Positions 1 to 11,600 of a stretch of 64,000 nt of DNA are shown here, one piece after another. The first letter of the stretch is position 1. Each line of letters opens with the position of its first letter. This stretch comes from Tipula vernalis (Eukaryota > Arthropoda > Insecta > Diptera > Tipulidae): assembly GCA_958295665.1 (NCBI GenBank), contig OY282560.1, forward strand, positions 142,778,091-142,842,090, in the 5' to 3' direction. Both the position numbers and the translations under genes were made by a program. The notes under the pieces are model-generated. The model ran no database searches and was not told the DNA's origin. It saw nothing but the letters and a program-made list of their open reading frames with translations.

Positions 1-690
1 CAATGTCACAGCAACTACAATAAGATCCTTAAATTTTTCTAAAAATAAATTAGCTAACTGATTTTTGCCGAACCCCATTTTACATCTAACGATTCTAACA
101 TATCAAGAACATCACTTTCAAGAATCATTGCTTATTTGGTGACCTCTGGTAGTTCCAAAATAATTTATGGTTAGCATTTCAGAAATGCATATTTCACATT
201 CCTTCTACATTCTGAGACCATTGAATAATCGACCTGAATCGACTACATATCAACTTAAAGCATATTCTTTACGTTTGATCAGAAACATGAGGTAGTATGA
301 ATACCAATTACTATCAAAAGTTTCGCAATCTTTACATGACAGGTTTTCTGCCAATTTAATCTAATATATGGAAATTAATATGCTATTTTAAGTAACATGA
401 TTGGTTTCTATCATTTCTGCCAAAAATATTCCTTCGGTCATGAGTATTCCATTAAATTAACTATAAATTAAAATACCCTACTAAAGTATACTAAATTTAG
501 CGTTAGAAATAGTTTATAATCTTTGAAATAAATACTTAGATTAAAATATACAACGCAAATGAGTAACATTGACCCATTTTTAAGACTATGTTTTACCTAG
601 ACATCATCTATAACATAGCAATTGTTCAAACCTATTTATCATGTAACATGTTGATCTTCATGAATAAAAATGAGGCAACATCCATGTTAC
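1..690. other. AT-rich flank, nothing recognised
   Basis: No coding similarity, RNA gene or clear repeat was recognised here. The sequence is AT-rich and all frames are closed over short distances. Confidence 0.5.
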
Positions 691-691
691 G

Positions 692-1580
692 ATGCTTTCT
701 AAAAACACTACATCTTGGGTCAATCAGCCATGTAAATCGAAGCAAATCGAAACGGGTTTATTGTGTCGTTTGGTGTTCGCGAGTGACATCAGCAGCATGG
801 TTACCAACAAAACGATTATCCATGGCTGTTTGGTGGGCTGGGAAGATATCGCTCGAGTGTTCAATGCTTCGCCCGGCGTCCAGTAACGAGACGCAAGTGT
901 GTTGAAAAAGCGGACAAACAACATCAAAAAGGAGTTCAAAAGTTAGGGCAGTACACAGTGTCATGCAAAATGCCCGCTGGATGTAGGCCACTGCCACGAG
1001 CGAAGCCTCAGAAAGTGTATTTTGATCTTTCAGAGGCCGTAAAAGACTACGCGGCTTCCCTTCAAGTGAATTTGGCTGGGCTTCGGCCAACAGACAGCGA
1101 TGCGCCGGTTTTGGCGGAGGACTCAGCACTGTCGCTAAACGTGGTTGATAAACGCTTTGGAGAGCGAATACATCTAGTACGCCAGTGGCATCGAATTCGT
1201 TGTGTTGTTTGGCTTTGACGGATGCAGTTCAATCGACTGAAAGTTAATCGAACTCCGCACTTGAAATTCTCATCATCGACTCAATACTTTGCCACCCAAA
1301 AGCAGTGAAGCCAACGAAAACGTTACATGAATGGCCAAGTTTTGCAGCTGTCGGGCAGCTCGAGCTCATCAGAAGTGCCTCGTGACAAGTATTATCAATC
1401 GAAAGCTTGACATAATAGCTGACGAGAATCGTCGGTTTAACAAATGGCACTCTCTCTGCGCAGACGTGAAAAAGGAGTAATTGGCAATCAAACGGGAAGA
1501 GTTTGCGATCAAACGGAACCAATCCCAATGGGGGGATCTGGTACTGACTACATTACAGCAGAACACAGTATTTACCATTA
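692..1580 (+). pseudogene. Myb/SANT-like accessory protein of a PIF/Harbinger element, decayed
   Basis: In successive frames this reads like the Myb/SANT-like DNA-binding protein that PIF/Harbinger elements encode beside their transposase. The N-terminal block, about 790-880, contains GWEDIARVFNASPG. Shifted by a frame, about 880-940, comes a basic block with LKKRW followed by KKEFK, the pattern of the third Myb helix. The 958-1218 segment continues with a basic, proline-rich linker. Near 1410-1510 a frame resembling KYYQSKADIIADENRRF leads into a charged LAIKREEFAIKRNQ coiled-coil-like tail. At least two frameshifts break the gene. It converges on the transposase remnant at 1694-3771, a gene pair known for this superfamily. 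Recognition rests on pattern only, and a host Myb/SANT paralogue is the alternative. Confidence 0.5.
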
Positions 1581-1693
1581 AACGATTTTTGTTGTTTACT
1601 TATTTTTCACTTGTTGCTTATATTCCTGTTACAGGCATCAATCGCAACGTTCACTGCGATCGAACAAACATCCAGTAGAATACTAGTATTCCC

Positions 1694-3771
1694 TCAACTA
1701 TCCAGACCAAAAATGCAAAAATCGCCAAAATGGTGGAAATTCTGCGAATGCTGAAACCTCGGCATGCGGGCACCAGCAGCTGAACGTTGGCCGAACTTTT
1801 CAACAATTTGAGCCCGTCCAATTGCGCGCCGTACACGTCCAATTGGAGGTGGTGGTGCTACGATAGGTTCTGGCGATGCTGCTCCCAGGACGACTTCTTC
1901 ATCGACCAAGATTGCTGGCAATGGCAAATCGTCCACCTCGATGTCTACCATGTCGATTCAGAGAATCGAAAAGCGTCGTTTCAGCAGAGCCCATGAGAAC
2001 GTTTGACGAAAGAAATACATTAGATTGATGATTTAAATAAAATGAAATTATTGCATTCACAGCTGATACGCCTTTTCAGCATCACTTAATTGATCAAAGT
2101 TACGGCGGCGTGCACAAGTAATATATATTGCCATAGCCACTATCGCCAACGATCACATACTCCCCAAATTCGCCAGCTTCGAATTGTTGATGGACGAAGG
2201 AATTGCAGAATATGGTCGAGTCATGAGTGGAGCCAGGCCAGTGAGCGACGACGATTTGGATCCGCAAATGGGCATCGCATATTGTCCGGACGTTCATCGA
2301 GAAATATCCGTAAAGATTTCGGAACGATTCGCTCGTGTGAATGAATGAAACGAAATTATTTATATTAAATTGAAAACACTCATAACATCTCCACCCAGTG
2401 AATTAATTTCAATGTGTCTGCAATCGATGGTACCGATGCACCGCGGAAAATCAGCTAACGTCGCAAATTCTTCTGCTTCTCATCTTCGGTTCGCGGCATT
2501 CGATAGCATGAAAGCCATTGTTGGCTGCGAAATGCCAATATAATCCGGCTGCCGTTTGCTCAATGTTGCCGCAGGCCAGCATACGAAGTACAGCGAGCAA
2601 TTTGTGTTCTGCACAGTTGAAAAAATATTGCGTATATAATGCAAATTGCATTACATGTAGGTCCAGTGCAAGGCTGTATTACAAAATGATACAAAGCTTG
2701 CATTAAAAATTAGTTTGATACAATTTACATTGATTTGTAATACAGCAATTAGATTAAATTTTAGTGCAACATTCCATTAGAATATAAAGCAAATTGTAGG
2801 AGAACCGTCAATCAACTGCATTAAAATTTATCAAAGACATCATTAATAAAATATTTTAGAAGTATTAAATTTTAAAGCAAGTTGCATTAAAAGCTCCGTA
2901 ATTTTAGCGACTTTTTTTTGTTTTTCCGGGGTTGTTCTTTGTTTCGCAACCTCAAGACACGGTTGAGGGTCAAAATCTCAAAGAGATGATAACTTATAAA
3001 TTAAGAACTGAAAAGCTTACGTTAAAACATAATAGATATTTTCGAATCCGGAAAACTAAATTATTAAAGATTTATTAAGCTGCTTATATGTCATGTAGTC
3101 GGGTTGATTTAGTGAATTTTATACCAGTAATTCAAAACTCGTGCATGATCTTAATATTCATATAAACATTTAAGTCCGCTTGTTTTAGCGAATTTTATGT
3201 TGGTATAATTTTTAAATTTGAGCAGGTTGCTTTAAAATATTTAATAGTTGTATTAAAAATATTTTTTAATGCAAATACTGCGTTAGAAATAATAACTTGC
3301 ATTACATACATAAGTCGTAATGCAAGGTTTGCATTAAAAATTAAAGTTATTTTTTTAACTGTGTGCGGTCAACTCACGTGAACTAATCCATACGTTTTTA
3401 GTCGAAAAGTCTTACCCAATTTAAATAATTGCGAGATTTCGTTTTGCAGACGATTTGAGCGCATACGCAAAAAAAGCCAATATAACCTCAGATAATATAT
3501 TCGCCATCGATCTCGAACAATGGCGTGCAGTCGCCAAAAAGCGTCCTTGTGGCTGAAAGTATTTGTGAAAGTCGACGTCTTCGTATTTGTCGACCTTGAA
3601 ACGCTTGTAGTTGCGGTAAGGACGTCGTACCGCGTGTCGCACTTGTCGTGTATCTATTTCTCCCTCTGATAGCGACGTGGAGGACATCAGAATGTCGTCA
3701 ATTTTACGGAATACATCCATTTCTGAATTATGACAGTAAATCATCTCTAATCTCTCATTGTGTCCATGCAC
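1694..3771 (-). pseudogene. PIF/Harbinger (HARBI1-like) transposase, broken and MITE-interrupted
   Basis: Minus-strand blocks line up in order with a HARBI1-type DDE transposase. A basic N-terminal part lies at 3771-3421. EHKLLAVLRMLACGN plus a frameshifted DYIGISQPTM helix-turn-helix lies at about 2610-2500. CIGTIDCRHIEI (first catalytic Asp) is at about 2430. GSTHDSTIF (second Asp) and GDSGYGN lie within 2297-2100. WALLKRRFSIL is at about 2000-1960, and an acidic/proline-rich C-terminus follows at 1951-1694. The segment that should carry the third catalytic acid, the R-N-x-V-E-R type motif before WALLKRRF, is missing or lies in an intron-like gap near 2060-2000. There are several frameshifts and an in-frame stop. 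A 752-bp MITE at 2612-3363 separates the N-terminal part from the HTH. It is not functional. Confidence 0.75.
2612..3363. mobile_element. MITE with CACAGTTRAAAAAATA termini, inserted in the Harbinger transposase
   Basis: The left end reads CACAGTTGAAAAAATA (2612-2627) and the complement of the right end reads CACAGTTAAAAAAATA, 15 of 16 positions alike. Just inside each end are TAATGCAA/TTGCATTA motifs that recur through the element (near 2638, 2693, 2815, 2876, 3300 and 3330). Removing it with a 2-bp CA duplication rejoins the transposase frame as LTAEHKLL on the minus strand, which supports both edges. It contains no open frame of note, so it is non-autonomous. The superfamily is unknown because the TSD is only about 2 bp and is not TA. 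Confidence 0.6.
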
Positions 3772-6719
3772 AGCAAAAAGGGCACGAAAATGACAAAATC
3801 AAAGGATGAACTTACCTTCAATCAAAAATAAATTTAATTTGACAAAATTCACAACTCAATTGCACTGGTTGGATTGAAAAATGAGTAAATAATATGAAAA
3901 CATGGATTAAACCAACGAAAATATTCATAAACCGGCCGCCGGAGTGCGGTTTAAAATCGGCGTGGTTTATCGGCCAATTGGTTAAAACATTTTAGTGTAA
4001 ATTTTTTAAACCAAGTGATAAATATGAAATTTCTATAAAAATTTGGTCTAAAACGATTCAAACCATGGTCTAAAATAAACCAAATTTAAATAGAGTGAAT
4101 AATATCGCTGTAAACATTTATTTTTCATAGGCCGATTTACCGATTTGAGCCACCCAAAGAGATATTGGAAGTATCTGTTGTAATGTAAAAATCAGATTTT
4201 TCACTTCAGTTTGCAGTCGTTTTCATTCGAGCGTGAAATCAGGTAGGTACCTGAAAATTTATTTAATTGTGATTAAATAAACAAAATTATCGTTAGCCCT
4301 GAAGAATCATGATTTCAACGTAGCTTTAATTTATCGCAATTTTTATTGTAACGAGGTGAAAAAAATCAAACTGCAGTTTTTCACCCTATACGTCCAGCTT
4401 AAGTAAGTTTTTTAATTGGAACATTACAAATTTAAAATAAAGTATTCAATCCTTTTCGTAATTATAAATCGCAGATCATTTTCTACATTACACTCAACTT
4501 TTAAGTAACAAGTTAATGTTTCTAATTTTTTTTTATATTCATCGTCTATAAACGAAAGACTTTTGACACAAGGTAGTTTTTTTTTGATATCTGGATAACC
4601 ACACATGAAATAAAATGTTGTCACACGTAATAAGTAAAATGCCTAAAAATAAATTAATGTCACGTGAAATTAAGTAAAAACAAGGAACCAAGGAACATGG
4701 GTATAAAACGATATTTTGTTACAAAAAAAAAAAAAATTATGTCAACTCCTATACCTATATGTACGTACTCCGTACAAATATTAATATTTCTTTTAATGGT
4801 TTCATAGAATCTGACATGTAAAATTCTTATCTATTTACGTACAATCATTGATATGTACGAGTATACGGCTTTCGGTATATTCTTGTGAAATAAGAATTTT
4901 TTTTTTTTATTGAGTGAATAAATATTATAACTTTTAGAAGCTCAACGAACGAAAAAAGTTTTATTTAGTTTTGTCTAAGCGACAACAAAAATCACTTAAA
5001 AAATTTGTGTTTCACATACACAAACAAACACACATAGAGAGAAAAATATATGCACGCACAAATATTTTTCTACACAATATTAACCGCGGCAACGTCAAAC
5101 AAAGCTTTTTTAAAAAGAATGTATGTGAGTACGTAAATTTTGGGAATTATGGCAAAAATTCTTTATCATCATCATCATTAGTCATATCAAAATTTTTAGA
5201 TTGGTGTATGATGACCCGATTTTATTTATTCAAACTGTTTATGTATATTTTGAAAGATTTATGTAGATAAAGTCAAAAAATTTCACAGTGTTGTTAAAAC
5301 TTTAAATTGGCGTCTCTTATAAGACGCACCATGGTGTTTTTGTGTGTACCGACATCAAGCGAGCATAGTAAGTCAGTTAGCAGATGAGATACGATCTGAT
5401 GGATTATAAATTGAATGGATGAGTTTCATTTTTTTACAATTTTGTTATGTTGTTATGCTATTTTATCATGTAATGAACAGTAGTGAAAAGAAGAAAGGGT
5501 TTTGGCGCTGGTAAATAGTTAAAATTCAATTTAATTGATAAAGTAAATCACCAAAAAAAAGCGTTTAATTTTAAACCATGAAACATCATTAAAAATCATA
5601 ATCCAATTAAATTTGTATCTTATCCGATTTAAATCAAAAGCTCACCAAAATTTCTCTTTTCATAAATCTTCCTCTCATTTTATTTTTTTTATTATTATTA
5701 ATATTATTATGGTTATTTTCATAACAACTTGAACAAAAAATTAAATTTCCTGTTCTTTTAAATTGCTTTTTTTACTCATTAAGCAGAAGATAAAAATAAA
5801 TTCAATAAAAACCATTATCATGATTATTTAAAAAAAAAAAAAAAAAAAAAACTGACTGGTAATTTATATAGGCATCTGACCAGAAGAGGCCTAACCAAAA
5901 AAAAGTTAAATGAAAATTGATATTATTATTATAATTTTCCCTCGACCTTAAATAGGAAAAAAAAAAAAAAATTAATCAATTTTGCTCTATAAAAATGTTG
6001 CTTCATAATTTTATTCGTTTTCCATTTTTAAGTAGCAAAACGATTTTATACGATACGATACGTACGAGAGCCAAAAACCAAATTGAAAATTCACTGATTT
6101 CCAAGCAAAACAAAATGAAAAAGTCAAACCGAAAAGCTAAAAAAAATATTCAAATTAAAATAATATTTTCATGTTATCTAAAATTAAAATCAAAGATTTT
6201 CATTTTCATCTTTTTCCAACTTTTTTTTTTTTATTGAAAATTATTATGCTCATAAAGAAAAATATAATGACGACTAGAAGAAAAAAAAAAAAACGGAAAA
6301 TAGGGAAAACCAAATATAAGAGGGAAATCAACAAAAAATTCAACATCGTACAATTGGAATTTTTCGCATTTTTTTTACTTTGAGCTTTTTTTTTTTTTGA
6401 TTTTCGGAAACAGACTGAAATAATCAAAAATTAAATATTGGTCTATTAATTTTTCGATTTATTTCTATTTAGCTAGGTTGCGTACCAAAAAAGAAATGCT
6501 TATTATTATAGAATTTTGATTGGATTTGTTATTGGATTACTTTTTATTGGGATATATTGTAATGTACATACATATGTATGTACGAATATATTTAGATTCC
6601 TAGATCTAGGTAATAAGGTTATAACAATATTGTGGGGTTTTTATTGTTGGCAATTGTACCGTAAAAATGGCAGCACGATCCAGCGAACATCATACCGCCT
6701 CAGAATCAATAAATGTTAA
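3772..6719. other. AT-rich non-coding stretch
   Basis: No gene recognised. It holds poly(A) runs (near 5830-5850, 5959-5970 and 6281-6293), a poly(T) run near 4898, a TTATTA-type microsatellite near 5690-5710 and an ATGTACATACATATGTATGTAC-type palindromic microsatellite near 6560-6585. Lysine/phenylalanine-rich open frames at 5995-6427 come from the A/T runs and are not credible genes. Confidence 0.5.
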
Positions 6720-8690
6720 CTTATGAGTAGCATTGTTCCACTACTTTCTGTTAAACTATTTGCTGGATGGGTTGCACTCGGGTCGATTCCCTTCATTGAA
6801 GTACCTTGTGATATACGATATTTTTCGTTTTATTGTCATATGCGGAAACGAACAAAGCGGATGGTTTCCTTCGTTCGGCGAAAAATTCGGCGGAAAGGAA
6901 ATCAATCCGTTTCAAGCCATCCTCCAAAACATCTTAAGTTAGTTCGATTAAATGCTTCCAATGCGCGTTTGTGCGCCATTGCACATTCATCCCAGTTGAC
7001 GATTTAACTTACTACCAAAACTTTCGCCATTGCTGACATCGATTGAAAGCGTCGGACATTCCTAACTTGACTAACAAATTGCCGCACATAAAGTAACACA
7101 TATCTTCGATCAAAAGCAAATCCTGGTTCCCTGAACTGAAACGAATTCGATGTAAAATGTCTTCTGACATGTCATCCTTTCCCATTCCGTCGATGGGAAG
7201 CATATCGAAATAATAATAGAAAATAATGTACTTATCTGACATGGAGATGCAGAAACAATTGCTTCAGCGATTGTCATGTCCCAACGAATATCGTTTTCAA
7301 GCAAATTGAGCCGTTGATATGCAGCACGAAATGTTGGACACACTACACCATTGATAGTTCGAAGTGATTCAGATGATGTAGGCCCATAAACATTATTCAC
7401 CAGCAACAACCGCAAGTAGAAGCATTCGTCATTCTTCGGATGAATGAACGCACATCCGGATGATCAGATGATTGAAATTTATTCAATGAAGCGTTCCAAG
7501 TATAATAACGTAGCATCTCAGAGTAGAGCGACGTTCGTGCAAACGGATCACTTTAACTTGTTGTTTATTCTCCAGATGCACCACCAAACGTACAACAGCA
7601 GGATCACGTTTATGAATAAGGAATGAGAATATACGCCAAATCGATTAACATGATAGTGCGTGATTTCAACGTTGGTATTAGGAGTTTCAACGCCAAAAAC
7701 CACCATATCGCTACCTTTCGTGACATATTTGCAAATGTATTTGATGGGCTTCACTGAATTGCAATACTCCACATTGGAATGCGCCTTGCATGTTTTGGAA
7801 AGAAGTGGCAAATACGGAACAATCCAAGTGTTGGGGACCACGAAATAGTTTCCTTTCACTTTGATTGTGATAGTTCTACCGTCATCATCGGGTGATCGAC
7901 GACGATATAGTAATTGGGAGTTGATGGCGCCACACGGACAGTTGAACAATTTGCATCTATTTCAGATTGCGCATAAAGGTGATGAAAAGATCTGGACGAC
8001 CGTAATGACGAACATATGTCATTATACGAGTATCTTCCTCATATTTATGCATTTGACACGGGCCGACAATGTACGTCACCGGTAGAATAGTCCATCGACC
8101 AATATTAGCTGCATCTCCTTCGGTGCTGATTGCATGGCGTAAATGAATATACTCCTCCGAACGCAGTTTGGCTTGGTTCAACCGAATGAACTGAGGTGCT
8201 CCGTTTCGATTTTGATCTACATGTCGACGCAATATTGCTCAAGTTGTTTGATGCCGATCAAGTTGATCCTCCAAATTGCCCATGAAGTAAATTTGGATGA
8301 ATTTGCCCTGTGCGTCTTGTAAAGTTGAAGGCGAAGTCAGAATTACTGGTTTATGATCACCCAAAGAAAATGAACGTTTACTCGCTCGAGCAGAAATGAC
8401 GTTGAATGTCGGATTGAATCGGCGTTCTTCGATAATGTCTGTTCCAAATGAAGTCATTTGTATCTTTGAGTGTTTCATAGAAAATGTCGTGATTCTGGTG
8501 TTTCGCCACGAAGCAAAGAATGCAATGGCTCAAGTGGCAGAGGCAATATTGTCAATGTTTACCTTGCCACTGAGACAGCATAATCCAGGCGTTTCTCCAG
8601 CGAACTTCAGTGCACCTCAATGGCCGCACACAACCTCCATTGGGACAATTCCAACGAAAGAAAACGTATTGAAACGCTACTCGATTCAAA
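6720..8690 (-). pseudogene. Helitron RepHel transposase, decayed
   Basis: Minus-strand fragments follow the order of a Helitron Rep/helicase protein. An N-terminal zinc finger with GALKFAGETPGLCC lies at about 8640-8545, with one finger Cys turned into a stop. FIQIYFMGN follows at 8300-8250. YVRHYGRPDLFITF (Rep domain start) is at about 8010-7960. A Rep tyrosine block, SVKPIKYICKYVTKGSD, is at about 7770-7700. HKRDPAVVRLVVHLENKQ in a shifted frame lies near 7615-7560. The helicase-linker LLLVNNVYGPTSSESL with NGVVCPTFRAA lies at 7410-7320, then SEDILHRI and LIEDMCYFM at 7180-7090. The segment that should carry the HUH metal site, between PDLFITF and the CPCG block, is gone at about 7950, and no Walker A motif is visible downstream. 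Many frameshifts and stops make it dead. Helitron ends (5' TC, 3' CTRR with hairpin) were not located. Confidence 0.8.
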
Positions 8691-8699
8691 TTAACACTT

Positions 8700-11600
8700 G
8701 ACGCATTTCAAGTCACACACATTATTATTTGAACCTAGGCTGGACTCACAACTATTTTGACCAACATTTTACAGCGGAATCTAGATATACACAATTCTGC
8801 ACAACAATACACGAATCTGGGTTTCGAAAACGGTGAATTGCATTTTACAACCGTATTATACAGAAACTCCAGACCGGGCTCATTGGAGACAGTTTGTACA
8901 AGCGAGACAATTTTTTATGTTCTTATTCCAACTGTAGAAACTACCACAATCAAAATAAACTTAACAACCCCTTTATTCAGCTGAACAAGCTCTCTCTGTA
9001 ACATTACTTTCAATTTTAGTTTTAGACTATGCAGCTGCGAGGGTGCAATAAAGCTTTTAAAAAATTCTACGTCTTCTATATTTATATAGATAATGGGCTC
9101 CAACTCGAAGGTACTTGTTCGATAATTTTCAGATTTCGTTTTTTTCTTAAAATTCCATAAGTGATCCCCAATGATATTTAACCACACCGATAAATAAATT
9201 CTCTTGTTTTAATGAAAATGTTTGCATTTTATTTACGATTACTTCTCCGTTTTTTTTTATTGTTGCCGCAACATATTTTAGAACCAAGAGGAGGGCTTAA
9301 CAGCATTACTTTCTTCTTCAACGTTAATAATGTTGCCGTTGTGGCGTAGAAAATATATACTGCAAAATACTCTAGTAGCAAGACTCGTAAAAGCCGATAT
9401 TTTTAAAGGACCTGGCATTACATTTAAATGCTAACAGTTACATTAACAAACAAAAATATTCGAGAAGTCTGCAATTTACGTAGACATATTAACTTACGTT
9501 CTCGGCAAATCGCCTCCAATTACCATCATCAGAAGAGAATTGCATTAGGCATTATTCTCAAACCGGAAAATGCTAGCTTTGTTCGGAGTCGGTATTAAAA
9601 AAATGGAGGGCTACGCGGAAATCAGGTAATACTTGTAAAAAAAACAGCATGCACTGACCACAAAGAACCACGAAGGTAAGATGCATAAAGAACTTTTAGT
9701 AATTTATTCAATCAAAGTGAATTATTTTTATTATTTTTCTATTTATTGGATTTTATTAAATTTTAATTTATTTTGTTTTAATTTTATTTTTGATATCAAC
9801 GAAATCAATTTTTCGTTGACTGTGTGCCTGTTCGGTTATAGAACAAGTTAGTGGAAATATCCAAAACAAACCAAAAAATATTTAGTTATTTTTAGGGAAT
9901 CGACGGATTAGAACAATATAATGGCAAATGGCACCACAAATGTTTATCCGCTTATAGACATAAAGGTTTAAACAGAATCTATCTATTCTGTCACACACGG
10001 ATAAAAAAATGGGCGAATCAGAGCGGTTGCATTGAGTTTAAACTGCTTTGCTACTAAGCATCTTGCGAAGTATCATTTTGTTGATGTTATAAAAATCAAG
10101 AAGAAATTGTTGAACCTTTCTTCTTTAAAAAATATACACACAAACAACCACAAGTAGAAACCATTTCCTGTTTCCTTCATTAAGTGCGCCCTTGTCTCTA
10201 GAAAGCGAATCAACGCACACTTGAGCCAAACCAGTCAGTTTCTAAAATCAATTAGCGGTCGTTCGGCTTATAGTTTCACATTTACCGGATCTTTTGATTA
10301 TCGGTAAACGATAAATAAAAATAAACCTCGGTTCATTTTGAAAAACTATTTTAAATACATATAAGCAAAATACAAATGCCAAATTGATTTTGAAATTAGT
10401 GAATCTGTTTTCTCGGTAGTTTTTGAAGGGGTTCTTCCGGTTTTGGAAATTCTCGTCGCTTCCCAAATTAATATTATTTTAACTTTTACTTTTGATCCTT
10501 TTTGAAATTTCTCGAGATTTTTGGAGTTTAGCATGGAAGTTAATTGGTGATTCGGTGTTTCGAAAAGAAGGTTATTCGAGATTTTCGAGAATATTCGAGC
10601 ATATTTGAGATTGCCCAGTGCCTATTCGATTGCTTAGAGCCTATTCGATTGCTTAGAGCCTATTCGAAGAAAATGATTGTTCGATATTTAATGGATTATC
10701 CGATAATATTTGAGGGTTTCATTCTTATTGGATATCCTTTTGATGAGCTTAGCCCCAAGTAGTTTAGTATAGTATAGCATTTTGCTTAGTAGTATTAGTA
10801 ACATTAAGTTATATGTATGTACATGAATTTTCGGATCTTTTCGAGATTTTCGTGGGTTTTCTAAATCTTTACAGGCTTTCTAAAATTATTCATTAATTGT
10901 TCGAAATCAATCGAGCAAATTTTATTTAGCAAATTTTTATTTTTATTTGATTTATAAAATCAATTTTTTCAATAAAATGGCAGAATCATATGTATCTTAT
11001 AAAAGTATTAATCATATATTCACATAAACACCATGGAATAGTTTTAATTGTTCTTATTTGATTTTTTTATTTTTTCCATTTCATTTTACTTTCAAGAAAT
11101 CAAATTAAAAAAACATTTATGTTACAGTCACTATCATTCACCATAATTATCCATAATTTTATCAAATAACCAAAATCAATCTCCCTGTCAAAATTTTTTT
11201 TCATGCTTACTTATATATCAGTCCAAACAATAGACCACACACCCACCCATTTCCATGTCTTTCTTTTTTTTTTTTTTTGATTTTGAAATTTCCTTACCAA
11301 CAGAAAAAAAAAATCGATCACTCTCGATCGATAATTAGGGCAATTTAATATTTAATAGCGTAAACCCAATATTAAAGCTTCCTCGATATATTTAGAAAAC
11401 GTCATAACACTGAGTTATAATATGTTTCGAATGAATCACGTTCTGTTTGGTCTACTCTCGAAATCAGATACTTATAATTAATACGAAACTTCATAATAGG
11501 AAAAATTAAGTTTTTAACGAAAAGCTTTACGTGTTCAAAGGTACAACAAGTATTTTTAGGGGCCCAAGAAAAATATTGCGGACGAGGGGGTGGGGGCGAC

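Noticed and set aside
6171..6427. Lysine- or phenylalanine-rich frames on both strands.
   Set aside because: Produced by A and T homopolymer runs; low complexity, no domain.
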